Positions 1 through 10,640 of a DNA stretch of 64,000 nucleotides are shown piece by piece. Under the pieces are notes generated by a model. It ran no database searches, was not told the DNA's origin, and saw nothing but the letters and a program-made list of their open reading frames with translations. The DNA comes from Blasia pusilla (taxonomy: Eukaryota > Marchantiophyta > Marchantiopsida > Blasiales): positions 26,970,001-27,034,000 of the forward strand of contig CM114272.1 in the NCBI GenBank assembly GCA_050084515.1, written 5' to 3'. Positions within the stretch are counted from its first letter, which is position 1; each line of letters starts with the position of its first letter. A program made the position numbers and the translations under genes.

Positions 1-16
1 AATAGTAGCCAGTCAA

Positions 17-93
17 GCAACTCGTCGGACTACAACGAGTTGCTTCCGAGTTTTCTTACCACTAGTTAAACAACTCGTGAGAGTCCGACGGTT
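17..93. repeat. Two copies of the 27-nt palindrome at the 3' side of gene A
   Basis: The copy at 17-43 has arms GCAACTCGT and its exact reverse complement. A weaker copy lies at about 68-93. They belong to the same family as the arrays at 1522-2340 and 4045-4314, and they fall where the reading frame of gene A is lost. Confidence 0.7.
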
Positions 94-1156
94 CATGGCA
101 TGCATGGCCATCTCCACCGTCGCCATGTGATGAGGGTATGGATGTAGCACGACTGCCTTCACGCAAAAATGCGCCTCCAATGAGTTTTGGCGCTCCTCTG
201 CAAACTGGGTCCACGCCATGAATCTGCGGTTTCCATCCCATATGAAGAAATACAGGTTCCCCATCCAGCTGAATTCTGTCCCCTCAATCGCCCTTCTAAA
301 TTCCTAATCTCTCATCCTCCAGAATGTGTCGAGCGCCTCCAAGTCCTCCTCCGTCACCAGCGCTTGGGTTCCATGTTCATCGTAAGGCTGAACATAGAAC
401 GGAGGGAAGTTGTCGACGAGGATCTTTGTCCGCCGCCGATCGCTTTCAGCTTCGCAATATCCTCCTCAGACTGAATTTCTCCGACATACTCCATTGTCCG
501 CAATCGGCAAAGTGGAATTCTCGGGGCGTTTTGGCCCTCCATCAATGCCATCTGCTTTACAACATGTCACAACGGGGATAAAGTCAATAAACTACACTGA
601 ATTGCCAATGAATTGTAACATGGGCCTTCACATAACTCAAAGAACAAAGATCGTATCTTACCCGCTCGAAGATTGGGTCGGTGTCTTGGCCCGCCAACTG
701 CTCTGGGACAGCAGCTGGCAAGTCCACTGGAAACTCGTCGATCCGATAGAGGTCGATTTCTTCCTCCGGGCTAAGAGACGAGGAAGACCGCTCTCCTGCT
801 TCTTCAGCGATGTCCATCATCTCCACGCTAGCGGTCCTCATGACCTCATTGTCCGTCACTTGAACTTCGGCCGTTTCCTCAGCCGATTTTATATTGATTG
901 TGTCCCTGGACTTCATCGGGGACATTTCCTGCATCTCAACACTTGCGGTTGGATGGGCCGGGCTTTCTTCAATGGCAATAGCTTTTTCCCTTTGAGCTTT
1001 TGCCAATTTTGCTCTCCTCACTGACGCGTCCAGACGCTTCTTTTCATGCTTTGCCTCGGCGATCCTTTTCTTCAAGGCCTGCGACGCCTCAGCCTCTGCG
1101 TTGTATTTTTTGAGCGCCTCCTTAACACGTTTTTCAAGAAGCTCTTGCCTGTGCAT
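60..1156 (-). pseudogene. Gene A: coiled-coil protein of the palindrome-associated element (decayed)
   Basis: I do not recognise this family. The ATG at 1156 is the first that opens a long frame below a clear promoter. Exon 1 (1156-662) encodes a charged N-terminal helix rich in Lys, Arg, Glu and Ala (about residues 1-60, probable coiled coil), then an acidic linker. A 110-nt intron (661-552, GTAAGA donor, GCAG acceptor) keeps phase 0 into exon 2 at 551. Exon 2 then needs a one-base frame change near a GGCGGCGG run at about 430 and crosses one in-frame TAG near 285. The best frame beyond the shift has coherent, hydrophobic-patterned protein, including the words FPPFYVQPYDEHG and FFIWDGNRRFMAW. 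The latter faintly recalls the DGxHR motif of ParB/sulfiredoxin-type folds, which is inference only. A GTAAGA donor at 59 suggests the gene continues off the left edge. It is divergent from gene B1. Confidence 0.55.
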
Positions 1157-1264
1157 TTTCGCTTCCCTTTTGCGCTCCTCGATCTCTTGCTGCCTTATCT
1201 CATTGGCCGAACAAGGCCCTGGAGATGGTGACGCAGGAGTCCTGGACTTGGGAGTGAAGCTCCC

Positions 1265-1380
1265 ACCCTAAACCCTAAACCCTAAACCCCTTTTGTATCT
1301 GGTCCGCTGCTGCGCTGAAGATCAATCCAGATTGCGAAACGAAAAACCTAAAATGAGCGAACCCTAGCCTATTTATACTT
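1265..1380 (-). promoter_or_regulatory. Promoter and 5' leader of gene A with TATA box and telo-boxes
   Basis: On the minus strand a TATAAATA-type box lies at 1379-1371. The leader follows and contains three perfect, contiguous CCCTAAA units (1266-1286 as read on plus, TTTAGGG on minus), ending about 110 nt before the chosen ATG of gene A. Interstitial telomeric motifs of this kind (telo-boxes) are known in plant promoters and leaders. The arrangement TATA, leader, telo-boxes, ORF is seen directly. Promoter activity is inferred. Confidence 0.6.
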
Positions 1381-1521
1381 TTCGAGCCGTTGGGCTGACC
1401 GTTGGGTCGCATCGTCGTTCCAACGGTGACGTGTCGGCCTTTATGGAGGTCTGGACGTGAAAACCACCAACCCGATGGTCTGCGATGGGTTGGAGGCATC
1501 CGTCCTAGCCGATCTTTCTTG

Positions 1522-2016
1522 GCAACCCGTCGGAGTTCGACAGGTTGCGCGCCTCTGCCGTCTTGGGGGAAGAACGCGAGGTACCCGCGTGACTCGTCGA
1601 AGACCGACAGGTTGCGCGACTCCGCCGTCTTCGGGCTAGAACGCGAGGTACCCGCGCAACCCGTCGGAGATCGGGGGGTTACACGCTTCCCTCGTCTTGG
1701 GATAACAAGGCGGGGTACCCGCGCAACTCGTCGAAGGCCGACAGGTTGCACGCTTCCTTCATGTAAGCGTTACAAGGCGAGGCACTTGCGCAACCCATCG
1801 AAGGCCGACAGGTTGCATGCTTCCCTCATCTTGGGATAACAAGGCGGGGTACCCGCGCAACTCATCGGAGGCCGACCGGTTGCACGCTTCCTTCATGTAA
1901 GCATTACAAGGCGAGGCACTTGCGCAACTCGTCGGAGGCCGACAGGTTGTACGCTTCCCTCATCTTGGGATAATAGGCGAAGTACCTGGGCAACCCGTCG
2001 GTTACCGACAGGTTGC
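1522..2016. repeat. 67-bp tandem array carrying eight 27-nt palindromes
   Basis: Eight palindromes start at 1522, about 1590, 1656, 1723, 1790, 1857, 1924 and 1990, a step of 66-68 bp. Each has a left arm close to GCAACYCGTCGG and a right arm close to its reverse complement CCGACRGGTTGC. The 40-nt spacers are not unique. From 1683 on they alternate between a type containing CTTGGGATAACAAGGCGGGG and a type containing CATGTAAGCGTTACAAGGCG, giving a higher-order period of about 134 bp. The array lies between the divergent TATA boxes of gene A (1375) and gene B1 (2435). Binding-site clusters for an element-encoded DNA-binding protein are a reasonable guess. Confidence 0.85.
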
Positions 2017-2064
2017 ACGTTTTTCTATCCCTTGGGTAACAATGCGACAACGCATAGTTTCGAG

Positions 2065-2340
2065 GCAACCCCTTGCAATCCGACGGGTCACAAGGTCTAC
2101 CCTGAGTTGGACAACCCCGTAACAGTCCCCAACGATTGGTTGCAAGCGATATCTCGTGTTTGATGCTAGCAAAATCGACTCAAAAGACCATTGGTCGCCA
2201 AGAAGGGGGTACCAACCCAATGGACTCTGACGGGTTCCAACTAGCATTCGGAAACGGAAACAAAAAAACAAAATTGGGTGCTTCGCAACCCACGTCTCTG
2301 ATTCCCAAATTCTGCAACCCATTGGACTCCGACAGGTTGC
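2065..2340. repeat. Scattered, degenerate 27-nt palindromes next to the B1 promoter
   Basis: Further copies lie at 2065-2091, 2111-2143 (poor), 2212-2238 and 2314-2340 (good, arms GCAACCCATTGG / CCGACAGGTTGC). The 67-bp period is lost here. The last copy ends about 90 bp before the TATA box of gene B1. Confidence 0.7.
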
Positions 2341-2430
2341 AAAAGAATTGAATCCATCATGTCAGACAATCTCACCTACCAAACTTCATCTTGTCAGTCA
2401 AATTCTGTCAGGAGAATCTGAGTCCCTATT

Positions 2431-2521
2431 CACTATAAATTAAACATTCTCATTCTCATTCTTATTCTCATACCCATTCCCATTCTTATTCTCAGTCTCC
2501 TCCCGGTAGAATCTTCTGGGA
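2431..2521 (+). promoter_or_regulatory. Promoter and pyrimidine-rich leader of gene B1
   Basis: CACTATAAATTAAAC at 2431-2445 is a good plant TATA box. It is followed by a run of CATTCTCATTCT-type pyrimidine-rich repeats (2446-2500), typical of plant leaders. The first ATG is at 2522. It points away from the gene A promoter, with the palindrome array in between. Confidence 0.5.
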
Positions 2522-3957
2522 ATGGATAATTATGTGAAGCTCACTTGTGGCAGTCATCTAGCAGCCCTTCCTTAATCAGAAATCGTTCGACCGCAAGCTC
2601 GTGAGTCTTTCAGACCAGTGGATGAAAATTTTCTCTCAGTTCGATTTCTTCTCCAAATTGCAACCATCTTTGTGTCCAAGGATGTTAGGGTGGACGGTAC
2701 GGAGGACATAATAGGTGAGACAATCCAGTGAGTGATTGTAGATCGTAAAGTATGGAATCTCCTACCTCTAGCAAATTGTCAATACAGAGTTTACGGCTTG
2801 CCTATGAATTCCTCTGTTTCCCAAGTAGACGGTCGAGAATTTCCTAGTGCACCGAGCTCTACGTTTGCAACTCCTAGCTTAGTAGATTCGGCATCGACTC
2901 CAACTTCACACGTTCGTTACAATATTGTAGTTCATGAAGAAATTCCCGATGTTGTCAACCTCAGTGGATCGGTCGGACACCAACCGGGCCCTCTGTCCGC
3001 CTACTCGTTCCTCTTGCAGATATCAGGCAATAGTTTGCTATCGTCTCTGGCCTTGAAAATGTTCAAGCACATTCTTGTCGAGGAGCTGCCGCCCACGTAC
3101 GATGATAATTGTATTTTTGAGTTGCCTCCACTTGCTGCTCCTACTCACAAGAAAGATGGAGGACGCTTGAAGGGTATGGACAAAAAGTATGATTTTCATC
3201 GATGATGCAGGCTTCAACGGACCAGTGCTTCAATTCCAGATGGTCCTTGGATTGTCTCCCGCCGCCAATGCGTTGGAGCCTTGGAGTGTAGAAGTCCAGC
3301 ATGCCCGTATCTAGAGCGCAACGGGCGGGTCAATACGTCGCAATTCCCCCTCAAAGAATGCAGAAACTCCATATAAGGTCGATGCCACCATACCGTGGGG
3401 AGGCCATCGATGTCCTCATTGTCAAGCATCCCCTTTCTGCGTTGGAGCATGTCCTGCATACATATTTTTCATTGACCACGACTTGGTTTCCACGTTAGAG
3501 TACACAAGGCTGGCAGTTCATGTTGGCTCCCACACTCATCATGTGACCGATGCAATTCAGAGATACATCAAGGAGGATGTGGCGAAGAAAGTGGCCGAGG
3601 TCTACAGAAACTCTCTGGGTTCAAAGCCCAGAGTGATCAAGTTGACAACAGCATCACAAATTTGTGAACAACTGCTTGGAATCCCTGGACAGGGCAAGAT
3701 CACGGCTGTTGAGGAGAAACAACTCTGGGAAAATCTCGCATTTCTCGCTGATCGTGAATGATTCCAGAATTTGCTGCGTCAAATAAAGGTACTGGATGGA
3801 AAGACGGCCGAAATGGATGCCATTTCCAGAATCAAAGCCAACTCCATTTTCCATTCATTCACAGATGGCAGTTCATGGGCCACGGAGGCGAAGGATCTAG
3901 GGCCTATGTCTTCAAAATGTCAACGACAAGTCCGTCGAGTGGCCTCGTTCTTATAGA
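2522..3957 (+). pseudogene. Gene B1: protein with WRKY-GCM1-like zinc-binding region (decayed)
   Basis: Coding-like sequence is strongest from about 2625 to 3950 but needs frame changes and crosses stops (TGA at 2729 and 3203, others near 3350 and 3757). The N-terminal half (2732-3205) has no domain I recognise. From 3205 the frame reads a Cys-rich stretch (RRQCVGALECRSPACPYLER, about 3265-3325). About 60-70 codons later it reads a His pair in the context RLAVHVGSHTHHV (about 3500-3540), followed by a helical region. Spaced Cys followed by an HxGxHxH motif is the layout of WRKY-GCM1-type zinc-binding domains, which are common in MULE-like transposases. It may be joined to gene B2 by splicing across the palindromes at 4045-4314. 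Family membership is inferred, and a catalytic DDE core is not visible. Confidence 0.45.
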
Positions 3958-4044
3958 TCGAATGAGGGAAGGGGAAGATCTTTACGGAAGCTGGGAAGCT
4001 TTGACTCAGGAAACCCGTCGCTTATCGATGGGTTACCTGAGTAT

Positions 4045-4314
4045 GCAACCAGTCGGAACCCGACAAGTTGCAAGTCACGGCCAAATTTACTTGCAATCTG
4101 TCGGAATCAAACGGATTGACGGGTTTCCTGAGAGTGCAACTAGTCGGAAACGGACGGGTTGCAAGTCGCATGGCCAAATTTACTTGCAACTCGTCGAAAT
4201 CGGACGGGTTGCAGTAGGTGGTTCCAGGGTGTTGCAACACGTCGGGACCCGACGGGTCACAGAGTCTTTCATGGGATGCCTTTCACTTGCAACCCGTCTG
4301 GTTCCGATAGGTAG
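4045..4314. repeat. Second palindrome cluster, between B1 and B2
   Basis: Six copies of the 27-nt palindrome start at 4045, 4093, 4136, 4186, 4234 and 4289, spaced 43-55 bp. The best copies are 4136-4162 and 4186-4212. The intervening sequence CGCATGGCCAAATTTACTTG recurs before several of them. The cluster lies upstream of the SWIM gene and recurs at the matching place in the inverted copy (28677-28814). Confidence 0.8.
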
Positions 4315-4386
4315 TTTTTTTTCTCTAACTTTGGAGCTATTTTGGTTCCCTTCTCACATTGCCATCGTTGCAGGGATTGAACATTC

Positions 4387-5865
4387 ATGAAAATGCCCTC
4401 TGCCCCAACACAAGTGGAGCAGAAAGTGTTCATTCATCGTGGAGGTTGTCACAAGCATGCCAAAGAATTTCACTTGTGGAGGCATGCCTACAAGACTAGG
4501 CAAGAGCAATGCTACAGTCTGCAGCATCCCATATCTTCCTTACAAAAGGCATAACAAAAGGAAGGGGGCCTTCGATCTACGAGCTCTATGTCAGGGCGGC
4601 TGTGAGATCGGGCGATGAGAAACTCTATGTGGAAGCCTTCAATCGGTGCGTACCAGGAACTCCCCTCGAGCAAGATGTACACATTGGTGGGGATATTCGT
4701 GGGCGCGTTTCAAGATGTCCCATACAGATGGTGGTAGAGCAGTCCAAGCGAGACTCGTGGAGACCATATAAGTATCTGGACTTCACTCAGGTAAAGAGGA
4801 AGCATCGAGGAACGAATCCGGTGGTTGATTTGGATGAAGAAATTACACCGCCCAGGTATTCGGGGACCCCGGATTGCTCCCAAATCCGTGATGGAGTAAC
4901 TTCTCCAAAATCAGTGAATGTTTTATTTCAAAAGCCCTCTGTTGCTAGAAATTCGCAACATTCGGTCGGTGGGGTGGTTCAACAATATGGGATTCCGGTC
5001 ATGGAGGTGGATTGCAACCTGAAACGGTGGCATATATCTCGGATCAACCTTGGACGTGGACCCACTTGTAGGGCAGGATTTGATGGCATTAGGAGAGCAT
5101 GTGGCACTTTCCTAAATAAGAATCGTACAAGGACTAGACGACCACTGCCTGGGTTTTGGGGACTTAAAACCTTTGATCGTTTCACGAGGACCGAGGATCA
5201 ATTGAAGTACTTCTTCTGCCCAAATGAATCTTGCGCTTTCCGGAAGTCTGATCCGGCTACCATTGGAGCTCCAGGGAATATCCCCACGATTTGGCCCATC
5301 GCCGTAGGTACGAATTGCACTCAAGACGAAGTGGACAATCTTATAAGTACTCGTAGACGTAGGAAGTTCAGAGCATGTTCGCATTACAGAGACCTTTGCA
5401 TTTCGTATTCAACCCAAGATTGATGTCAACATGTAGCCGGAGAAGGTGGATGATCTCAATCCACTATTTCTGTTTGAGTCTAGAAACGGGGTGAAGAGAA
5501 ATAGAATGTGTAGGCCAACGGTGGAGAGAGCAAAGCGAATTGCATCAGCTTGAGAGGAAAAAATGGAGATCATCGCCACAAAAGATGTCCACATTGGAAA
5601 TGGAATAGGAAGGATGTATTGGGTCAGGAACAAAACTGTAAATTCAAGTGTCACAAGGGTGTATGTGGTGCACATCTGTTGCTTTCCCACATGTTCATGT
5701 GATGACTTTGTCCAAAGAGAGACAAGTGGAAAAAGGTATTTCCCTTGTAAGCACATGTACTATGTGTTGCTTGTAATTTTAAGAGAGTCGGAGGTAGGAG
5801 TAGGAATCCACCAACCAATTCTGTCCCTCAAAGAAGTGCGAAGTATTCTAGACAAACCACTTTGA
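4387..5865 (+). pseudogene. Gene B2: SWIM zinc-finger protein, transposase-like (decayed)
   Basis: The longest open part runs 4509-5423. After a frame change, a second part from about 5448 ends at 5865 with one TGA near 5551. The C-terminal part contains a complete SWIM finger at 5692-5754: CSC, 15 residues, then CKH. SWIM fingers are the usual C-terminal domain of MULE-type transposases and FAR1-related proteins. The N-terminal part (about 4410-4500) carries another Gly/His-rich word (VFIHRGGCHKHA) like the HxGxHxH motif of B1. An FCPNESC Cys pair sits near 5215. No DDE triad could be assigned. A homologous, inverted copy at 26.7-28.7 kb has different lesions (its SWIM CKH is lost, but the frame before it is open), so the ancestor was clearly protein-coding. 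Confidence 0.6.
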
Positions 5866-6043
5866 GGATGCAAAATGAGGTTTTAGATTGTACTTTCATT
5901 TTCCAGAACCTTCACTTTGAGCTTGAACTCTATTCAGCCCCAAGGCAAATGATAGATTTTTTCCAGACCTTGGATGGAAAAAGTGATTGGTTCCACACTT
6001 ATGATTCCACTAATTTTTCAGTTTTCTAAATTTTGTGCAAATT

Positions 6044-6070
6044 GCAACTCGTCGAACTCACATGGGTTGC
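6044..6070. repeat. 27-nt palindrome downstream of B2
   Basis: A single copy (left arm GCAACTCGTCGAA, right arm ATGGGTTGC) sits about 180 bp after the B2 stop, so the cluster-gene-palindrome pattern also holds at the 3' side. Confidence 0.65.
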
Positions 6071-6109
6071 TAAAATATGGAAGAGGAAAAAAAATATGTG
6101 GGAGTGCTT

Positions 6110-6290
6110 AAGAATTGAGCAGAAAAGTGCAAAAAAAATCACACAAAAAGTTTCCTCTCTTCAACCCAACAGAAACTCTCTTCAAATCACACGAAACTCT
6201 CTTAAAAAAGAAGTATCTCTTTCGGTTGAAGGTAGTTTCCTCTCTCCTCTCTCCTCTCTTCCTCTCTTCCTCTCTCCTTACCGCACCACC
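6110..6290. other. Conserved 3' segment of the SWIM element and pyrimidine-rich tract
   Basis: Sequence at 6140-6210 matches, in reverse, 26719-26790, marking the limit of homology between the two element copies. It contains a near-duplicated CTTCAAATCACA/CGAAACTCTCTT motif. A CTCTCTCCTCT-rich tract follows to 6290. No gene is seen. Confidence 0.5.
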
Positions 6291-6499
6291 AACAAATTCC
6301 ATGACATGGCACTCTCAATGAACAACATGTCAAACCTCCTGTCAGCAGATGCGCAAACCACCCTTCTGTATCGGCATGTGCGTGTCCACCTCTCGCACTC
6401 CACTACGAACTCTCGGTGCGGATCACCCATCTCAACATCCGTCAGTAAAGTACCATCAAATCTCGTTGTGACTCACAACCTCATGATTCGAAAGTACCA

Positions 6500-8335
6500 A
6501 TAGGCAAGAAATCTCTCCTACTACATCGCCCAAATCAACCACGTCCACCTCCAACCACATCCATTCCTAACCATGTAGCAGCTGACTGCGTAGCTGCCTA
6601 CCACATCCACGCCCGACCATTTCTTCCACTTTGCTCAACTTCATTGGCCCTACACCCACGCCGACCTCCCAACCTTGTAAAGTTGCCTCTACTCTGTCCG
6701 AACTGGTGCGCGAGCCCTAGCTACTCTCGCTCTTTCTTTGGCACGGCGCCCTATGCGGTTTTCTCCCCAACCCTCACTTTGCTTCGGTCTGGTCTATCCT
6801 TTCAGCCCCGATCCACCCTGGTAACCCTCTTGTAATGGGTCCACGAGCGGCACGACGCAATAATCGACAATGTGTAACTGTTACATCGTCACGGCACGAT
6901 ACTTGACCTTGGATTTGGCTCGTTCCTGCACTCTTGGAAGGACTTCTCGGACGCCCCACGTGTGTGGCTCTTTGCCACGTAGCTACATGTACCTCCTTAC
7001 GTGCAGCCCCTCCTGGCTCCATCCTAGCTTCTTCCTCATGAACCCGCGAGTGTGCTCCTCGTCTCCTCCTACCCAACCCGCCGAGCCCATACTATTGGCT
7101 CACCGCCCTATGCGGCTAGCCCTCCCTTCAATGCTCTCTGCTAGCTGGGACAACCCGCATCCCTGTGCAGGCGCTCCTAAATCCCAGGCATGCGTGGCCC
7201 CACACGCACTTTACTGGAGCCCGGCGCTACACACGCCCTCTTGGCCCTAGAATGCCTAGCTCTGATCTACCGTGACCCCTAAGGCATGTGTCCCTATGCA
7301 GACGCGTGGCCCTATGTAGCCCCGGCCTTGCTTGCCCAACTCTCTTTTCCCGTACTCAGGTTCAACCTGCTTCTGCCTAACCCCCACGGATCCTTTGTCT
7401 GTCAGCATTTGGTAAGTGCGGCTAAAACTTCCATCCGTAACTCTTTGGCTGCCCTTCCGGCCCGTGTGGACTCCGACGACTCTACCCGGACCTAGTTAGT
7501 GTCGCGACCTAAATGTGCTCGTGCCCTAATCTTGCCAAACCTAGCCATGTACCTAGCCGCCTTCTACTTGGCAGCCCCCCAATGGCTGCAAGACCTAACT
7601 TCTTTCCCTCTCTCCTCACACACTTTCCGTTCCCCAACAATGCTCACTCGTTGCCACATAGCGCGCTACACTCTACTCTTATCCCTTGTCAACCCGCACC
7701 AACGAAATCTGAGAAAAATGTACAACGCTTCCTTGCACGACCTCCCGAACGAATAAAAACAACAAAAAATATGACACACACGTCTCCAAGGGCTCCCCAC
7801 TGAGGCAACTTCTTTGCCTATCTACAAACAACGAATTCCCCTTGCCCCTTGACATTTTTCTCATAGAAAATCAGAGTAAAAACGGCTCACCCGACCTAAA
7901 GCTCCACTCTTGAATCTACATTGGCATATTGAGCCACATCCACCCTCTACTATGAGGAAATCCGGATGCTAGCACCCTAGTTCTTACAAACACAGGCAAG
8001 AGAGATGCTCTTAAGGCTCAACATGAGAAAGATGGCTTGAGAAAGTCATCTCTCCCTCTCTTACACCCTTGGGAAGAGCCATAAGCCTCTTCCCCCAAAA
8101 ATAGCCATCCCAATGGTAACCTGCATGCATAGATTTTCGGGTGACCGTGGACTCGGTCAATGAGTCATCTAACTTGCTAAGACCAAAATAAGTAAATTGC
8201 CATAAAAGATGTTCTTGACGCAACAGGCCTGTCGCCAACCTCATCCGACATCTCAAGACAAAGTTACACCCAAACAGCCCGCCGACCCTCTATGTCGTTG
8301 ACGCCATAGAATTCTACCTATGTCTAACTAAGATG
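6500..8335. repeat. Dispersed repeat R, copy 1 (probable LTR-type element)
   Basis: No convincing gene. The sequence is rich in C and T. Its 3' part (about 7490-8335) aligns with 63220-64000, and its last 500 bp also align with 39770-40150 and 61400-61868. Shared landmarks are the phrase GTAAAAACGGCTCAC, the phrase CAACATGAGAAAGATGGCTT, a GGGAAGAGCC...GGCTCTTCCC foldback, and two hairpins just after it (best preserved in copy 4). Dispersed multicopy structure is certain. LTR identity is a guess, because I cannot find matching TG...CA ends. Confidence 0.6.
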
Positions 8336-9030
8336 TGACTCTCTACTATGCGTCATGAGTGGTAGCCTCTCAACAACAATCGAGTACCGTGTTGTGACGC
8401 CCGTAGCCACAAAGCGCTGCCGATTGCCGCTTGTGGCCGCACCACACCATCTCAATCGCGGAGCTGCACCATCACTAAGGAGCAGAGCTTGCATTACTAA
8501 TAGAGGAGGGTATGTCATTGCGTACCACATCCCATCATTGAGTTCCATGTTGTTTGTAGCGGTTCCGTGCCGCCAGTGCTGCACCATACCGCTGAACTCA
8601 CACCGCATATCGAGGAGGTTTCAGATTGTAAATGCCAGAAGAGTACAAGTTGCTGATTGGAGGAGTGTGTCTTCACAAACGAGTTGAGGTCGAGAGTTTG
8701 CAATTTTTGAGGAGTGATATTGATATTTGTTCAACTTACCCATTCATGTCTTTTTCTCTGCTTGTATGAGGGATTTATGGGTATTGGGGATACTGGGGTT
8801 TTGTGTAGATGTTGAGAGCATCATTGATGTATGGGGTTAAAGGGACATAGACCTGTGTGGGATATCTAGAGCTGAGGGTATGTTTTGTCGATGAGACGAT
8901 AAGACAGTAGTTGATTTTCCGCACCACGCCGCTTGTTGCCGTACAACACACATCTCAATGAGAGAAAGTGTAGATTGAATGCCGCATGTTTAGGTTGAAT
9001 GATTGAGTGATTACTTGCAAGAATTAGCTA
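8336..9030. other. Intergenic, no feature recognised
   Basis: Short scattered frames only, with no domain, no repeat seen elsewhere in the window and no promoter of note. Confidence 0.5.
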
Positions 9031-9199
9031 TAGTGATCATGTAAAAGGGGCATGAGGGTCATCACGGCATCCTTTCAAGACTTTGAGAAACAAGGTGGTG
9101 GTCCTGAGAGTAGCTCTAGAGGGTTCACGTGGAGTGGCGCGAGGTTTCGAGGGTCCCCCACGTGAGGGACAACCTTGATCTCCTTCAGTATCATCCTCA

Positions 9200-10640
9200 C
9201 ACAAGGGAGAGGGCGTAGAGGATTTTTTTGGTGCATCACCACACAAATTGAGTGGTCTTATTGCTTGGGTGTACGAGATGGACGACCAGGGTAGAGGATC
9301 ATGTAGGATTTTCATGAGCTCTTGTATTATAGAGTTGCACGACTTTATCGAAGAGTTTAGGAGCTGGTACAACTCACATAGGGCTAGGAACTCTAGAGAG
9401 TTCAACCTATTTACAACTTGGAATATAATGTTCTAGCACTTAGAGGGGGCATCCATGGACGATTATCATCATTTTTCCTAAAGGTACACACATGAGATAT
9501 TGATTGAGGCATAGAGACTCTCCTATGACCCGCACTATGTGTCATAGACTGAGCCATTTCTACATTAGGAGAAGCAGCTAGGAGAGGATACTTCTTGTGC
9601 TAATAGGGATGTGCTAGGAGGGATGAGTCAGACTTGGGCAGTTGCATCAACCAATCGGGTTCGTCTTGGGTTCAACCCTATGGTTGAGTTCTTTGTGGAG
9701 TTTCGAAGGAACTACCAAGGGGTACGGACTGAGAAGTTGTAGAGCATCCACGACTTCCAGGGGCACACGGGAGAGAGTTTGCATGAGGAATTTAATCGCC
9801 TGCATCAATTGATTAGTGTCACTAAGAGGCTGATAGAGGCCCAGGCTGTCCAGGCATGGTACGCGATGTTGGAACAAGACTTGCAAAGATGGGTGAGGGA
9901 TGTGGTATTGTTGATGGGCACCTCACCTACATTGAGAGACGTTTATGAGATGGCAGAGTGCATTGAGCGTAACATGGCTGAGGAGAGTGTAGCAGCCATG
10001 AGTCACACGCCCGAGCAATAACGATTTCCTGCACCACCAGTGTTGCAACATGGATTCTAAGAGGAGTGTGGCACCTCGAGCTTAGGGAGGTTATCATGAG
10101 CATGTGCCATAGAGAACTATGCCATCATATACGGTGCACCAGCAACCGCCAAGAGTTACTTATTGGGCATATGGTGGAGCCCATTACTAACAAAAGTGCA
10201 CCCGTTAGGGTAGTAGATGCGTGCCTCAGCCTGGAGGAGGAGATGGGCCCGCACAAGGAGTTTACGAGAGTGATCATTGTTAGCAGTATGATCATACACA
10301 CACTAGGTGGTTAAGCCTACACCCTTACTTACATCAAGATCGAGGGCCAAAGAGGGCACCCGAGCAAGTTGGCGGTCCTGGTGGGCCTAGAGGTTGAATG
10401 CCAGGTGGTCCTCGTCCTCTTGAGGGACAAGGAGTTGGATTTTCACAAAGGGGATGGTGGATATGTCCGTGGAGGATGTGGAGGGCCGCCACCTAGATAC
10501 ATCGAGGGAGAAGTGGAGCGTGAGGCTAGGATGGCTGCTCAGATAGAGCAGTTGCATGAGAAAATTGCTGCTATGGCATTGCAGTTACCCAATGTTGGGT
10601 TTGTGATATCGAAGTCATATGGAGCACCCTAAATGCAGCC
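9200..10640 (+). pseudogene. Gypsy Gag remnant, older relative of the PHD-gypsy element
   Basis: With stops ignored, 9248-10020 reads a Gag core that aligns phrase by phrase with the minus-strand Gag at 17764-19026: LEGASMDDYHHF versus LEGPPMDDYHEF, FRRNYQGVRTEKL versus LKKNYQGVKTEKL, and RLISVTKRLIEAQAVQ versus RLISVTHGVTEAQAAQ. Several in-frame TAG/TGA codons and a frame change after 10020 make it non-functional. The basic, Gly-rich spacer continues to about 10640, ending in a coiled segment (AQIEQLHEKIAAMALQL) that matches the same place in the minus-strand copy. Confidence 0.75.

Noticed and set aside
410-1024. 204-codon plus-strand frame
   Set aside because: Antisense shadow of gene A. 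The minus strand has the promoter, consistent splice sites and a coiled-coil composition.
1522-2016. CRISPR-like array (27-nt palindromic repeats, about 40-nt spacers)
   Set aside because: Spacers are themselves repeated in two alternating types, repeats are degenerate, and the context is plant nuclear DNA with no cas genes.
6500-7650. Several short plus-strand ORFs
   Set aside because: C-rich repeat sequence shared with 62-63.4 kb. The frames are not conserved between the two copies.
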